From Leucobacter chromiisoli (GTDB lineage Bacteria > Actinomycetota > Actinomycetes > Actinomycetales > Microbacteriaceae): a stretch of 64,000 nucleotides of DNA. The translations under genes and the position numbers were made by a program. Below, piece by piece: positions 22,991 to 29,753 of this stretch (positions are counted from its first letter, which is position 1; each line of letters starts with the position of its first letter). Location of the stretch: contig NZ_JAEHOH010000022.1 in NCBI RefSeq assembly GCF_016522505.1, forward strand, positions 1 through 64,000, in the 5' to 3' direction. Under the pieces are notes generated by a model that did not search any database, had not been told where the DNA came from, and saw only the letters and a list, made by a program, of their open reading frames with translations.

Positions 22991-23614
22991 CTATTCGACG
23001 AGGCTGTGGAGGGCGGTGAAATCGACTTCGATGCCCATCTGCTCAGCGAGCCCCACGAGGGCGGTTTCGGTCGCCCACATCGCCCCACAACACCGGCACT
23101 CGGCGACGACAGCACGCCCGCGCTTGACGGGGATCACGACAGCGGCGCGCTGCGTGTCACCGTCCACGTGGTAGCGTTCCCCGCACTCCGGGCATGGAGC
23201 CGTGAGTTCCTTCTGATGCGGCGGGTCGAACAGGTCCTCGATCTGGGCGACCCACTGCCCGAACATCGCGTCGAGACGTTCCCTCAGGTCGTCGTCGATG
23301 GTGCCGTTCGCGTGCTCCGCCTGAATGGTGCGGGGGAGTCGACTGATTACGTCTTCGAGGGTGCCGCGGTGGTCGAGGTTGAAGGAGCGGAGCCAGCCTC
23401 TCGCGATGCCGTCGATGTGCTCCCACAGGGTGAACGCGCCGAGGTTCAGGAGGCCACCATCCGATGATCCGCCGCCGCCACTGCCTGCGCCGAGTGAGGA
23501 CGTGAGAGCCTCCCTGAGCTGATCGATCAGCGGCCCGCACTCGTACTCCGCCCCGTCATAGTGCACCGTGTGCGTCTCCGTCAGCCGTTCCACCGCTCGC
23601 GCCGTATCCGTCAC
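22991..23614 (-). CDS. Phage protein with C-terminal zinc-binding motifs
   Basis: The 207-residue protein starts at a GTG that overlaps the upstream stop (GTGA), with GGGGGGAAAG in front; a longer frame to 23674 is a shadow of that gene. The N-terminal part begins with a TARAVERL helix and includes a Gly/Ser-rich linker (about residues 40-55). The C-terminal part has CPECGERYHVDG and AECRCCGAMW, probably one zinc ribbon. Such proteins recur in actinophages near the integrase or terminase end; function unknown. Confidence 0.75.
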   Translation of the reverse strand: MTDTARAVERLTETHTVHYDGAEYECGPLIDQLREALTSSLGAGSGGGGSSDGGLLNLGAFTLWEHIDGIARGWLRSFNLDHRGTLEDVISRLPRTIQAEHANGTIDDDLRERLDAMFGQWVAQIEDLFDPPHQKELTAPCPECGERYHVDGDTQRAAVVIPVKRGRAVVAECRCCGAMWATETALVGLAEQMGIEVDFTALHSLVE

Positions 23615-23766
23615 TTCTTTCCCCCCGAATAGATCATTGCGAGTACCATCTGCTCGGCAACGGTCTCGTTCCACCCGGCAAGGACGAACGCTTGCTTGAA
23701 TCCCGTCAGCGCCTCGACCGCCTGCTGGCGGTCCTCGAGCATCTTCTCCATCTCAGCCTGAGTCAC
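23611..23766 (-). CDS. Small helical phage protein
   Basis: A 51-residue frame too short for usual filters: GTG at 23766 with GGGAGG nine bases upstream, reading TQAEMEKMLEDRQQAVEALTG and ending SGGKK. It shares four bases with the next gene, a typical coupled arrangement. The sequence is mostly one or two helices. Function unknown. Confidence 0.7.
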   Translation of the reverse strand: MTQAEMEKMLEDRQQAVEALTGFKQAFVLAGWNETVAEQMVLAMIYSGGKK

Positions 23767-23791
23767 TGCACACCCTCCCGTTAACGACGAA

Positions 23792-23842
23792 AGCGGCCCA
23801 CCATGGTGAACACCCGAAGTGTTCTGGTTATGGTGGGCCGCT
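23792..23842 (-). terminator. Nested hairpin, probable terminator
   Basis: A 13-bp perfect stem (AGCGGCCCACCAT/ATGGTGGGCCGCT) encloses a second 6-bp stem (GAACAC/GTGTTC). On the minus strand it is followed by TTTCGTCG. GTTAAC-containing sequences lie on both sides (about 23,779 and 23,857). It separates the integrase/tRNA-Arg unit from the next phage genes. Confidence 0.65.
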
Positions 23843-23927
23843 AGGTCCGAGATAACGTTAACACATCCATACCTGCCGGCGGCCGATCGGTAATTGGCAT
23901 GGCGGCAACGTTGGCAGCGATAGGTAG

Positions 23928-24001
23928 CGCCCCCGGCACGATTCGAACGCGCGACCGACCGGGTAGAAACCGGTTGCTCTATCCAGCTGAGCTACGGAGG
24001 C
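23928..24001 (-). tRNA. Phage tRNA-Arg (anticodon UCU)
   Basis: Cloverleaf with acceptor GCCTCCG/CGGGGGC (one G-U pair), anticodon arm ACCGG-TTTCTAC-CCGGT with anticodon TCT, and T arm GCGCG-TTCGAAT-CGTGC. CCA is not encoded. It reads AGA, a rare codon in GC-rich actinobacteria. It ends 15 bp past the integrase stop. Confidence 0.9.
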
Positions 24002-24016
24002 AACGGATCCACCTTA

Positions 24017-24874
24017 CTATGCAGCAACCTTTCGCGCTGTCCGTTCAGGAATGGTCACCTGCGGGAGTCGCTGCTGCGCTTCGTCTATCTCGCGATGCGG
24101 CACTGCGAGGTAGCGGCTTACTGATTGCAGGTCTGAGTGCCTGAGGCCTGCGGCGACCACCGCCGTGGGTGCCCCTGCGATCGAGAGTTCGGTGGCATAC
24201 CATCCGCGGAGGTGGTGGGGACGGTGGCCCGTAATGCCCGCCCGCTTCATGGCTTTGCCGAGGACATTGGAGACGTTTCGCCCGGTGACGTGGCCGCCGT
24301 GGTCGGGGGATCGGAACCACCATCCGGTGCGGGGATACTTTTGAGCTTCTGCCCACACGAGTGGGTGCATGGGTCGCCAAACTTCTTTGCCGCCTTTGCC
24401 GTCTACGGAGAGGAGGCGCTTGCGGTCCCAGTCGATGGCTTCACCTGAGACGGCGGCGATTTCTGAGGCGCGGAACCCTTGGTATGCGTAGAGGAGGACG
24501 TACATTCGCGTCTTAGCGTAGATGCCGGAGTTGATGAGCAGTTCGAGATCCTCAGTGGTGACCGGGTTCGGTTCCGTCTTGAGCACGCGGACGGTAGGCA
24601 GACGCACTGCGGGGCAGTCCAGGCGGAAGCCTTCATCTTGTACCCATGACCAGAAGCCGTGGAACAGGCTCTTATAGCGCTGTTTCGTGGCGGGGGAGAT
24701 CCCGTCGCGTGCGAGGTCGCCGATCAGGTCATACCGCGTCATCGTGAGGATCGTTTTGCCGGTGCGGCGCAGCGTTGCGCGGATGCTGATGAGGTGTTCG
24801 TCAACGGTGCGTTTCCGGTAGCCGGATGCTGAGGCCCAGGCGGCCCATGTGGCGAGAATCGCTTCGTCGTCCAT
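24017..24874 (-). CDS. Tyrosine recombinase, phage integrase
   Basis: The 285-residue protein has an N-terminal SAM-like DNA-binding domain (about residues 1-85) and a catalytic domain with Arg135 (GFRASEI), the HHLRGW box (H-x-x-R, about 220-223), His246 (LRHSDLQ) and Tyr255. It catalyses attP x attB recombination at the adjacent tRNA-Thr. The ATG at 24874 has AAAGGAG 5 nt upstream; a longer frame to 24928 lacks a site. The 140 bp to the tRNA remnant should hold arm-type sites, none provable by eye. Confidence 0.95.
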   Translation of the reverse strand: MDDEAILATWAAWASASGYRKRTVDEHLISIRATLRRTGKTILTMTRYDLIGDLARDGISPATKQRYKSLFHGFWSWVQDEGFRLDCPAVRLPTVRVLKTEPNPVTTEDLELLINSGIYAKTRMYVLLYAYQGFRASEIAAVSGEAIDWDRKRLLSVDGKGGKEVWRPMHPLVWAEAQKYPRTGWWFRSPDHGGHVTGRNVSNVLGKAMKRAGITGHRPHHLRGWYATELSIAGAPTAVVAAGLRHSDLQSVSRYLAVPHREIDEAQQRLPQVTIPERTARKVAA

Positions 24875-25015
24875 TTGGTCTCCTTTGACTTTCTGGTCCT
24901 CGGAGACTAGCGAAAGATGCGATTTCATTTTTCTGTATTCTGGTGGGTTGACCTGGTGTTTCTAAGCGGCGGCGGGGAAGAGAGGGATGAGTTCTCCCAT
25001 GTGTGAATCTGCTGC

Positions 25016-25057
25016 CTTGTAATCCGTCGGTCGCAGGTTCGAATCCTGCCGGGGGCA
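25016..25057 (+). other. attR: 3' remnant of tRNA-Thr(UGU)
   Basis: The sequence starts at an anticodon loop CTTGTAA, continues with TCCGT, a complete T arm GCAGG-TTCGAAT-CCTGC and acceptor strand CGGGGGC plus A. The preceding GCTGC cannot pair with TCCGT, so the 5' half (expected ACGGA next to the loop) is missing. The remnant therefore marks the crossover side of integration, with the core starting at or near the anticodon loop. The intact tRNA should lie at the left prophage end outside the window. Confidence 0.85.
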
Positions 25058-25109
25058 CCGTGCACCGGCTCGAGCGCCCGGCGCTCCGCGCCGATGGGGC
25101 GGTGGGCGC

Positions 25110-26051
25110 CTACGCGGCGGCCGCCGAGTCGTGCTCGCGACGGATGGCGTCGAGCCCCTCGACATACGTGGTCACCCGGAAATCGGGGAACCGCTCCTGG
25201 AACTTCGTGGAGTCGAAGCGATTGTCGTGGCGATAGCGGGGGAGCAGCTCGCCGATCTCGCGAGCCGCGGGAGAGACGATCCCGGCCGCGCGAAGCGCCC
25301 ACTCGGGTATCACCCGGTATGCGGGGTCGCGGTCGAACGCGGCGGCGGCGACCTCAACGAACTGGCGGAAGTCGAGCCGGTCGTGGTCGACGGGAAGGTG
25401 CCACGTCTGCCCGTAGGCGTCGGTCGTGTTCCCGAGGGCGGCGAGCGCGCGGCTGGCGTCCGGGGTCCATATCAGCGTGCGAAGCCGATCGTCCCGCACC
25501 GGGACCCGGGGCTTCCTGCCCGCTCGCAGGGGATCGATGATCAGCGAGTTGGTGAAGCCCTGCGTGCGCCCCGGCCCGTAGAACTCGGGGGCGCGGCCGA
25601 TGAGGACGGGGATGTCGCCGCGGGCCATCTCGTCGAGCACCATCGTCGCCATCTCCGCGCGGACCCTGCCCTTGCGGCCCGCCGGCGCGAACGGCAGGCC
25701 CTCGACCTGGACGCGGTCGTCCTGCGGATACATGTAGGTGTTGTCGAAGTAGACGAACTTCGCGCCGGCCGCCCGGGCTGCATCGAGCGCGTTGCGCAGC
25801 ATCGTGGGGAACTGCCTCTCCCACAGGGCGGTGTCCGCGGGCAAGCCCGCTGCGAAGTAGACGATGTCGCTGCCGGCGACCGCGGACTCGGTCAGCTCCG
25901 CGTCCATGAGATCGGCGGGTCTGAGCTCGTCGGTCTCGCTCACCCTGCGCGGGTTGCGGCTGACCAGGCGAAGCTCGGCGTCGTAGGCGCGGTTCAACTC
26001 CCTGGCCAGCTCGACGGCGATCTGCCCACCAGCGCCCAGTACGGTCTGCAT
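25110..26051 (-). CDS. NAD-dependent epimerase/dehydratase family protein
   Basis: The 313-residue SDR-type protein has a Rossmann start QTVLGAGGQIAVEL (the Gly-rich loop GxGGxI) and an FDNTYMYPQ segment where atypical SDRs have their active-site Tyr region. It probably oxidises, reduces or epimerises a sugar- or polyketide-like substrate; the substrate is unknown. I chose the ATG at 26051, with GGAG 6 nt upstream; ATG at 26063 is the alternative. It is transcribed away from a TetR gene, which probably controls it. Confidence 0.82.
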   Translation of the reverse strand: MQTVLGAGGQIAVELARELNRAYDAELRLVSRNPRRVSETDELRPADLMDAELTESAVAGSDIVYFAAGLPADTALWERQFPTMLRNALDAARAAGAKFVYFDNTYMYPQDDRVQVEGLPFAPAGRKGRVRAEMATMVLDEMARGDIPVLIGRAPEFYGPGRTQGFTNSLIIDPLRAGRKPRVPVRDDRLRTLIWTPDASRALAALGNTTDAYGQTWHLPVDHDRLDFRQFVEVAAAAFDRDPAYRVIPEWALRAAGIVSPAAREIGELLPRYRHDNRFDSTKFQERFPDFRVTTYVEGLDAIRREHDSAAAA

Positions 26052-26146
26052 CCGCTTCTCCATCTTCAGGTCATCCGCGCTCCGGCGGTGCCGCGGGTCG
26101 GCGCCTCGGTCGGAGCCGTGCGGTAATGTTGTCACTGCACACATCA

Positions 26147-26154
26147 TCGTACGA
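26147..26154. promoter_or_regulatory. Candidate TetR operator centre
   Basis: TCGTACGA lies centred in an imperfect palindrome (CATCGTACGAATG) between the divergent SDR and TetR genes, about 14 bp before the TetR start. TetR regulators commonly bind such sites in divergent promoters. This is pattern only. Confidence 0.4.
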
Positions 26155-26167
26155 ATGGAAGTGTTCG

Positions 26168-26764
26168 GTGTCAACTTCGGAGAAGAGCTACCACCACGGA
26201 GATCTGCGCGCCGCGCTGCTGGCGGCCGCGATCGAGCTGCTGGAATCGGGCGAGCCGTTCTCGATGCGCGCGGTGGCGCGGCGGGCGGGAGTGTCGCAGA
26301 CCGCTCCCTACCGCCACTTCGCCGACCGCAGCGCGCTCGACGGCGCCGTCGCCGTGGCGGGGTTCCACGACCTCGCGGCCGACCTCTCGGCGGCTCTGGA
26401 GGTCGCCTCCGAGGAAGCGGCGCCGGAAGAGGTGCTGGGCGCGCTCGGCGTCGCCTACGTTCTCTTCGCCCTGAGACGGCCGGCCGAGTTCCGGATCATG
26501 TTCGGCAACGAGTGCGACGATGCCGACGCGGAGCGGGTGCGCGCCGCTCAGGGGCTGCACGCGCTGCTCGAGGGCGTCCTCGCGGAGATGTTCCCGGAGG
26601 CGGACGTGCCGAACCTCTCCACCGCTCTGTGGGGCACGGCTCACGGTCTCGCGTTCCTGCACCTGGACGGCAAGCTCCGCCCCGAGCGCCTGGACGAGGT
26701 CGAGGGCCGGGTGCGTGCGGCGGTCGCGGCGGTGCTCGCCGTGAGCGGCGCGCCCGCGCGTTGA
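26168..26764 (+). CDS. TetR/AcrR family regulator
   Basis: The 198-residue protein has the N-terminal TetR helix-turn-helix (about residues 5-52): YHHGDLRAALLAAAIELL, then SMRAVARRAGVSQTAPYRHF. The C-terminal ligand domain includes LRRPAEFRIMFGNE, a pattern of the TetR_C_13-like group. It probably represses itself and the divergent epimerase-like gene. I chose the GTG at 26168; the frame extends to 26126 but those residues are not TetR-like. Confidence 0.88.
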   Translation: MSTSEKSYHHGDLRAALLAAAIELLESGEPFSMRAVARRAGVSQTAPYRHFADRSALDGAVAVAGFHDLAADLSAALEVASEEAAPEEVLGALGVAYVLFALRRPAEFRIMFGNECDDADAERVRAAQGLHALLEGVLAEMFPEADVPNLSTALWGTAHGLAFLHLDGKLRPERLDEVEGRVRAAVAAVLAVSGAPAR

Positions 26765-26796
26765 CGGCGGGCGACGGGGATGACGGCCTCCGGGCC

Positions 26797-27510
26797 CTAT
26801 CGCGTCGCGACGAGCCCGCTGACGAGGGAGACCACCATCGCGACGACGAGCGCGTTGAAGGCGAAGCCCAGGTAGGTCTGCGTGCGCACGGTACTGAGGC
26901 CCTCGCGGGTGCGGGGCGTTCCGGCGGACATCGCGCCGACCGACGAGATCATGACCGACATCGAGACGAAGTCGATGAACTCCGGAGACTCCTCGATCTC
27001 GAAGTCGATCCGCTCGCCGGCGGCGTGGAGCCGGAAGTAGCGGAGCGCGAAGGCGTACACCATGGTGGCCCATGACGCCGCCGCCGTGACGATGACGAGC
27101 AGCGGGAACCAGAGCCCGCCGACGTCTCGCCCGAGGACGGTGGCCATGATGGCGGCGAGCAGGGAGACCGTGGCGGCCGACATCGTCCAGCTCGCCGTGT
27201 CGCCGAAGCCGAGCGAGCGCGAGAGGCGGCTCGGGCCGCGGCGGTGCTGGACCGCCGCGATGCGCTCGGCCTCCGCGGGCGGCGTGCGTGAGAACAGCCG
27301 ATGCGTCCAGAGGATGTAGACGAGGGAGAAGACCGTCCACGAGGCGCAGAACAGCGCGACCGCGAAGAACGGGTCGGCTGAAGAGGGATCGCTCCAGAAC
27401 GTGAACAGCCAGCCGACGATCGCGAACGTCGGCGCGAACGAGGCGATGCCGCCCCGGAAGCCGTCGTCGTAGGGGAGCGGAACCTTCCTGAGCCTGCCGC
27501 GCCGTTTCAC
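26797..27510 (-). CDS. DUF1345 family membrane protein
   Basis: The 237-residue protein has about five to six membrane segments (roughly 25-40, 47-67, 110-130, 138-158, 185-205 and 215-233) and the family pattern FCASWTVFSLVYILWTH and EFIDFVSMSVMIS. DUF1345 proteins are inner-membrane proteins of unknown function. TAGGCT lies 6 nt before the GTG start, with GGAGGG directly abutting, so the mRNA may be leaderless. Confidence 0.85.
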   Translation of the reverse strand: MKRRGRLRKVPLPYDDGFRGGIASFAPTFAIVGWLFTFWSDPSSADPFFAVALFCASWTVFSLVYILWTHRLFSRTPPAEAERIAAVQHRRGPSRLSRSLGFGDTASWTMSAATVSLLAAIMATVLGRDVGGLWFPLLVIVTAAASWATMVYAFALRYFRLHAAGERIDFEIEESPEFIDFVSMSVMISSVGAMSAGTPRTREGLSTVRTQTYLGFAFNALVVAMVVSLVSGLVATR

Positions 27511-27533
27511 CCCTCCAGCCTAGTCGCGACGGC

Positions 27534-28271
27534 TCACTCGCGGAGGCGGTGCACCTCGAATGCGACGGCGTGGGGCACGCCCGCCCGACGCCCGCCCTCG
27601 GCGAGCAGCTCGGGGATGAAGTCGGTCGGCGCGGGGTGCCAGGGCAGGTCGGCCAGGTACGCCTCGTGTGCGGCGAGCGAGGCCACGGCGCGCGAGACGC
27701 CGGCCTCGGGCACCTCGACGTAGTGCGTCGCGTCGCTGCCCGTGAGCAGCAGCCAGGTGACGCCCCACGGCGCGAGATCCTCCTCGTGCAGCAGGTCGGG
27801 GAAGACCCAGCGGTTGTCGGCGTCGCGGGCCGCGTCGATGGCGGCGAGACCGGCGGCGCGGTGGTCCGGGTGATCGAGCCCCCACCCGACGTTCAGCCGT
27901 CCGCTGCCGCAGACCACGGCGTCGGGCCGGAACGCCCGGATCTCGCGGGCGATCGCGCGGCGCAGCCCGAGACCGTACTCGAGCGTTCCGTCCGGGAAGT
28001 CGAGGATCGTGAGCCGCTCGACCCCCACGGCGGCGCAGGCCCGGCGCTGCTCCTCCGCGCGCAGCGGCCCGGCCTCCTCCGGCGGGCGCTGCATCCCGGC
28101 CTCGCCCGCGGTGAGCAGCAGGTAGGCGACCTCGACGCCCCGATCGGTCCACGTCGAGACGGCGGCCGAGGTGCCGTACTCGATGTCGTCCGGGTGCGCC
28201 ACGACCACGAGGACGCGCTGGATGTCGCCGTCGTCGAGCGGCGCGAGAGCGGGGGAGGAGTGCTCGGTCAT
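27534..28271 (-). CDS. PIG-L (LmbE-like) zinc deacetylase
   Basis: The 245-residue protein has the LmbE motif VVVAHPDDIEYG near residues 22-33 and the later WGLDHPDHRAAG, which together provide His, Asp and His zinc ligands. Family members remove N-acetyl groups from amino sugars, including mycothiol steps (MshB, Mca), but the gene lacks marks that separate MshB/Mca from other members. TAGCCT lies 6 nt before the ATG, suggesting a leaderless mRNA. Confidence 0.9.
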   Translation of the reverse strand: MTEHSSPALAPLDDGDIQRVLVVVAHPDDIEYGTSAAVSTWTDRGVEVAYLLLTAGEAGMQRPPEEAGPLRAEEQRRACAAVGVERLTILDFPDGTLEYGLGLRRAIAREIRAFRPDAVVCGSGRLNVGWGLDHPDHRAAGLAAIDAARDADNRWVFPDLLHEEDLAPWGVTWLLLTGSDATHYVEVPEAGVSRAVASLAAHEAYLADLPWHPAPTDFIPELLAEGGRRAGVPHAVAFEVHRLRE

Positions 28272-28344
28272 GCGGCCAGGCTAGACCCCGCCTCCCCGCT
28301 GCGGCAAGGGGCTCGCCCGCCGCTCGCCGCCCCGCTCTCCCCGG

Positions 28345-28800
28345 CTACTCGAAGCGGTTGACCATGGCGTGCGCGGCCCGCTCCACGTAGTCGCGGAAGG
28401 CCGCGTCGTGCAGGGGCGGCAGCTCCGCCTCGTCGAGGGCGGCGTTCATGTGCCGCAGCCAGCGGTCCCGGGCGTCGGGCGTCACCGCGAACGGCCCGTG
28501 CCGCATGCGCAGCCTCGGGTGTCCGCGCTGCTCGGAGTAGGTGGCGGGCCCGCCCCAGTACTGCTCGAGGAAGGCGCGCAGCCGCCAGATGGCACCCTCC
28601 CAGTCGGCATCCGGGTACATCGGGGCGAGCACCGGATCCTCGCGCACGCCGTCGTAGAAGCGACGGACGATGCGCTCGAAGGTCTCGGTGCCGCCGACCT
28701 GCGCCCACACCGTGTCCGTGACCGCGGGTCCGTTCTCGCCGGTGCGCAGCGTGAGCCGCGGCGCGGGCGCTCCCTCGGGCCCCGCGCCTCCCCCGTTCAC
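28345..28800 (-). CDS. Group II truncated haemoglobin (HbO-like)
   Basis: The 151-residue protein has the trHbO signature: VGGTETFERIVRRFYDGV, MYPDADWEGAIWRLRAFLEQ, then YWGGPATYSEQRGHPRLRMRH with the proximal His, given here in parts. It closely follows mycobacterial HbO. It binds haem and O2/NO-type ligands and may aid redox protection. The GTG start overlaps the MscS stop by four bases; about 30 residues before the globin fold are Pro/Gly-rich and may be an N-terminal extension. Confidence 0.9.
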   Translation of the reverse strand: MNGGGAGPEGAPAPRLTLRTGENGPAVTDTVWAQVGGTETFERIVRRFYDGVREDPVLAPMYPDADWEGAIWRLRAFLEQYWGGPATYSEQRGHPRLRMRHGPFAVTPDARDRWLRHMNAALDEAELPPLHDAAFRDYVERAAHAMVNRFE

Positions 28801-29750
28801 TGCGCCCCTCCGGGGTACTTCGGCAGCTCCGCGGCGAGGGGGATGTCGAGCTCCCGGTACTTCGCCTGCAGGGCGGCCCGCAGCGCGCGCTGGACCTCCC
28901 ACTGCGCCTCCGGCCGGGTGCGCATCACCATGCGCAGCGTGGCGCGGTCGCCGTAGACGCTCTCGAGACCCCAGACCTCGGGCTCGCCCGTCACCTTGCG
29001 GGCGTACGCGGGCGAGCTCAGCAGCTCCCGAGCCGCGTCGATCGCGGCTCGCTCGGCGAGCTCCAGATCGCTGTTCGCATCGATCGTGATGTCGACGAGC
29101 GCGCGGCCCCAGCCCTGCGACGAGTTGCCGAGGGTGAGGATCTCGCCGTTGCGGACGAACCACAGCGTGCCGTCGATGCTGCGCACCTGCGTGATCCGGA
29201 TCCCGACGTCCTCGACCGTGCCCGAGACCTCGCCGATCGTCACCACGTCGCCGACGCCCAGCTGATCCTCGAAGGCCATGAAGATCCCGTTGAGGATGTC
29301 CTTGACGACGTTCTGCGCGCCGAACGCGAGGGCCGCGGCGAGCACGCCTGCGGAGGCGAGCACGGCGGTGAGATCGAAGCCGAGGTTGCCGAGGATCATG
29401 GCCAGGGCCACGATGACGATCGCCCAGGTGATGACGCTGCGTCCGATGCCGCCGAGCGCGCGGGCCCGCTGCACGGCCCGCGCGCTCACCTTCGGGGCGA
29501 CCGAGAGCTCCTGCGTGGAGTCGACGTTCTGAGCCTTCTTCACACCCGTGACGACCCGCTCGATCATGCGCCGCAGCAGCAGACGCAGCACCCAGTGCAG
29601 CACGAAGGCCCCCACGATGATGCACAGGATGCGGATGGGCACCTGGTAGGCCACCACGAAGTCGACGAACGCCGAGCCGACCTGCTCGGTCACCTGCTCG
29701 ACGCCGTCCGAGAGCTGCTCGCCGCCGTCGGGGGTCTCTTCGAGCTTCAC
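28797..29750 (-). CDS. MscS family mechanosensitive channel
   Basis: The 317-residue protein has an N-terminal amphipathic part, a membrane helix (about 38-58), a second (about 105-125), and the pore helix TM3 with FGAQNVVKDILNGIFM, followed by the beta domain (GDVVTIGEVSGTVEDVGIR). It opens under membrane tension to release solutes after osmotic downshock. It is followed by the haemoglobin gene in an overlap and preceded by pepN. Confidence 0.92.
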   Translation of the reverse strand: MKLEETPDGGEQLSDGVEQVTEQVGSAFVDFVVAYQVPIRILCIIVGAFVLHWVLRLLLRRMIERVVTGVKKAQNVDSTQELSVAPKVSARAVQRARALGGIGRSVITWAIVIVALAMILGNLGFDLTAVLASAGVLAAALAFGAQNVVKDILNGIFMAFEDQLGVGDVVTIGEVSGTVEDVGIRITQVRSIDGTLWFVRNGEILTLGNSSQGWGRALVDITIDANSDLELAERAAIDAARELLSSPAYARKVTGEPEVWGLESVYGDRATLRMVMRTRPEAQWEVQRALRAALQAKYRELDIPLAAELPKYPGGAQ

Positions 29751-29753
29751 CGT

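Larger units (their letters stand above)
1..25057. mobile_element. Temperate siphophage-like prophage, left end outside window
   Basis: A complete phage late region lies on the minus strand in canonical order: terminases, portal, MuF, scaffold, capsid, connectors, tail, tape measure, minor tail, lysis. A tyrosine integrase sits at the right end beside a 3' tRNA-Thr remnant that marks the right attachment site. Beyond that remnant the genes are chromosomal housekeeping genes. The left attachment site, repressor and replication genes are not in the window. All structural genes read through without frameshifts, so the late region looks intact. That the missing early genes lie left of position 1 is inference. 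Confidence 0.93.

Noticed and set aside
24801..25165. Minus-strand ORFs reading AGFEPATDGLQ and QDSNLRPTDYKAA
   Set aside because: These are translations of the antisense of the tRNA-Thr remnant, a well-known false gene pattern.
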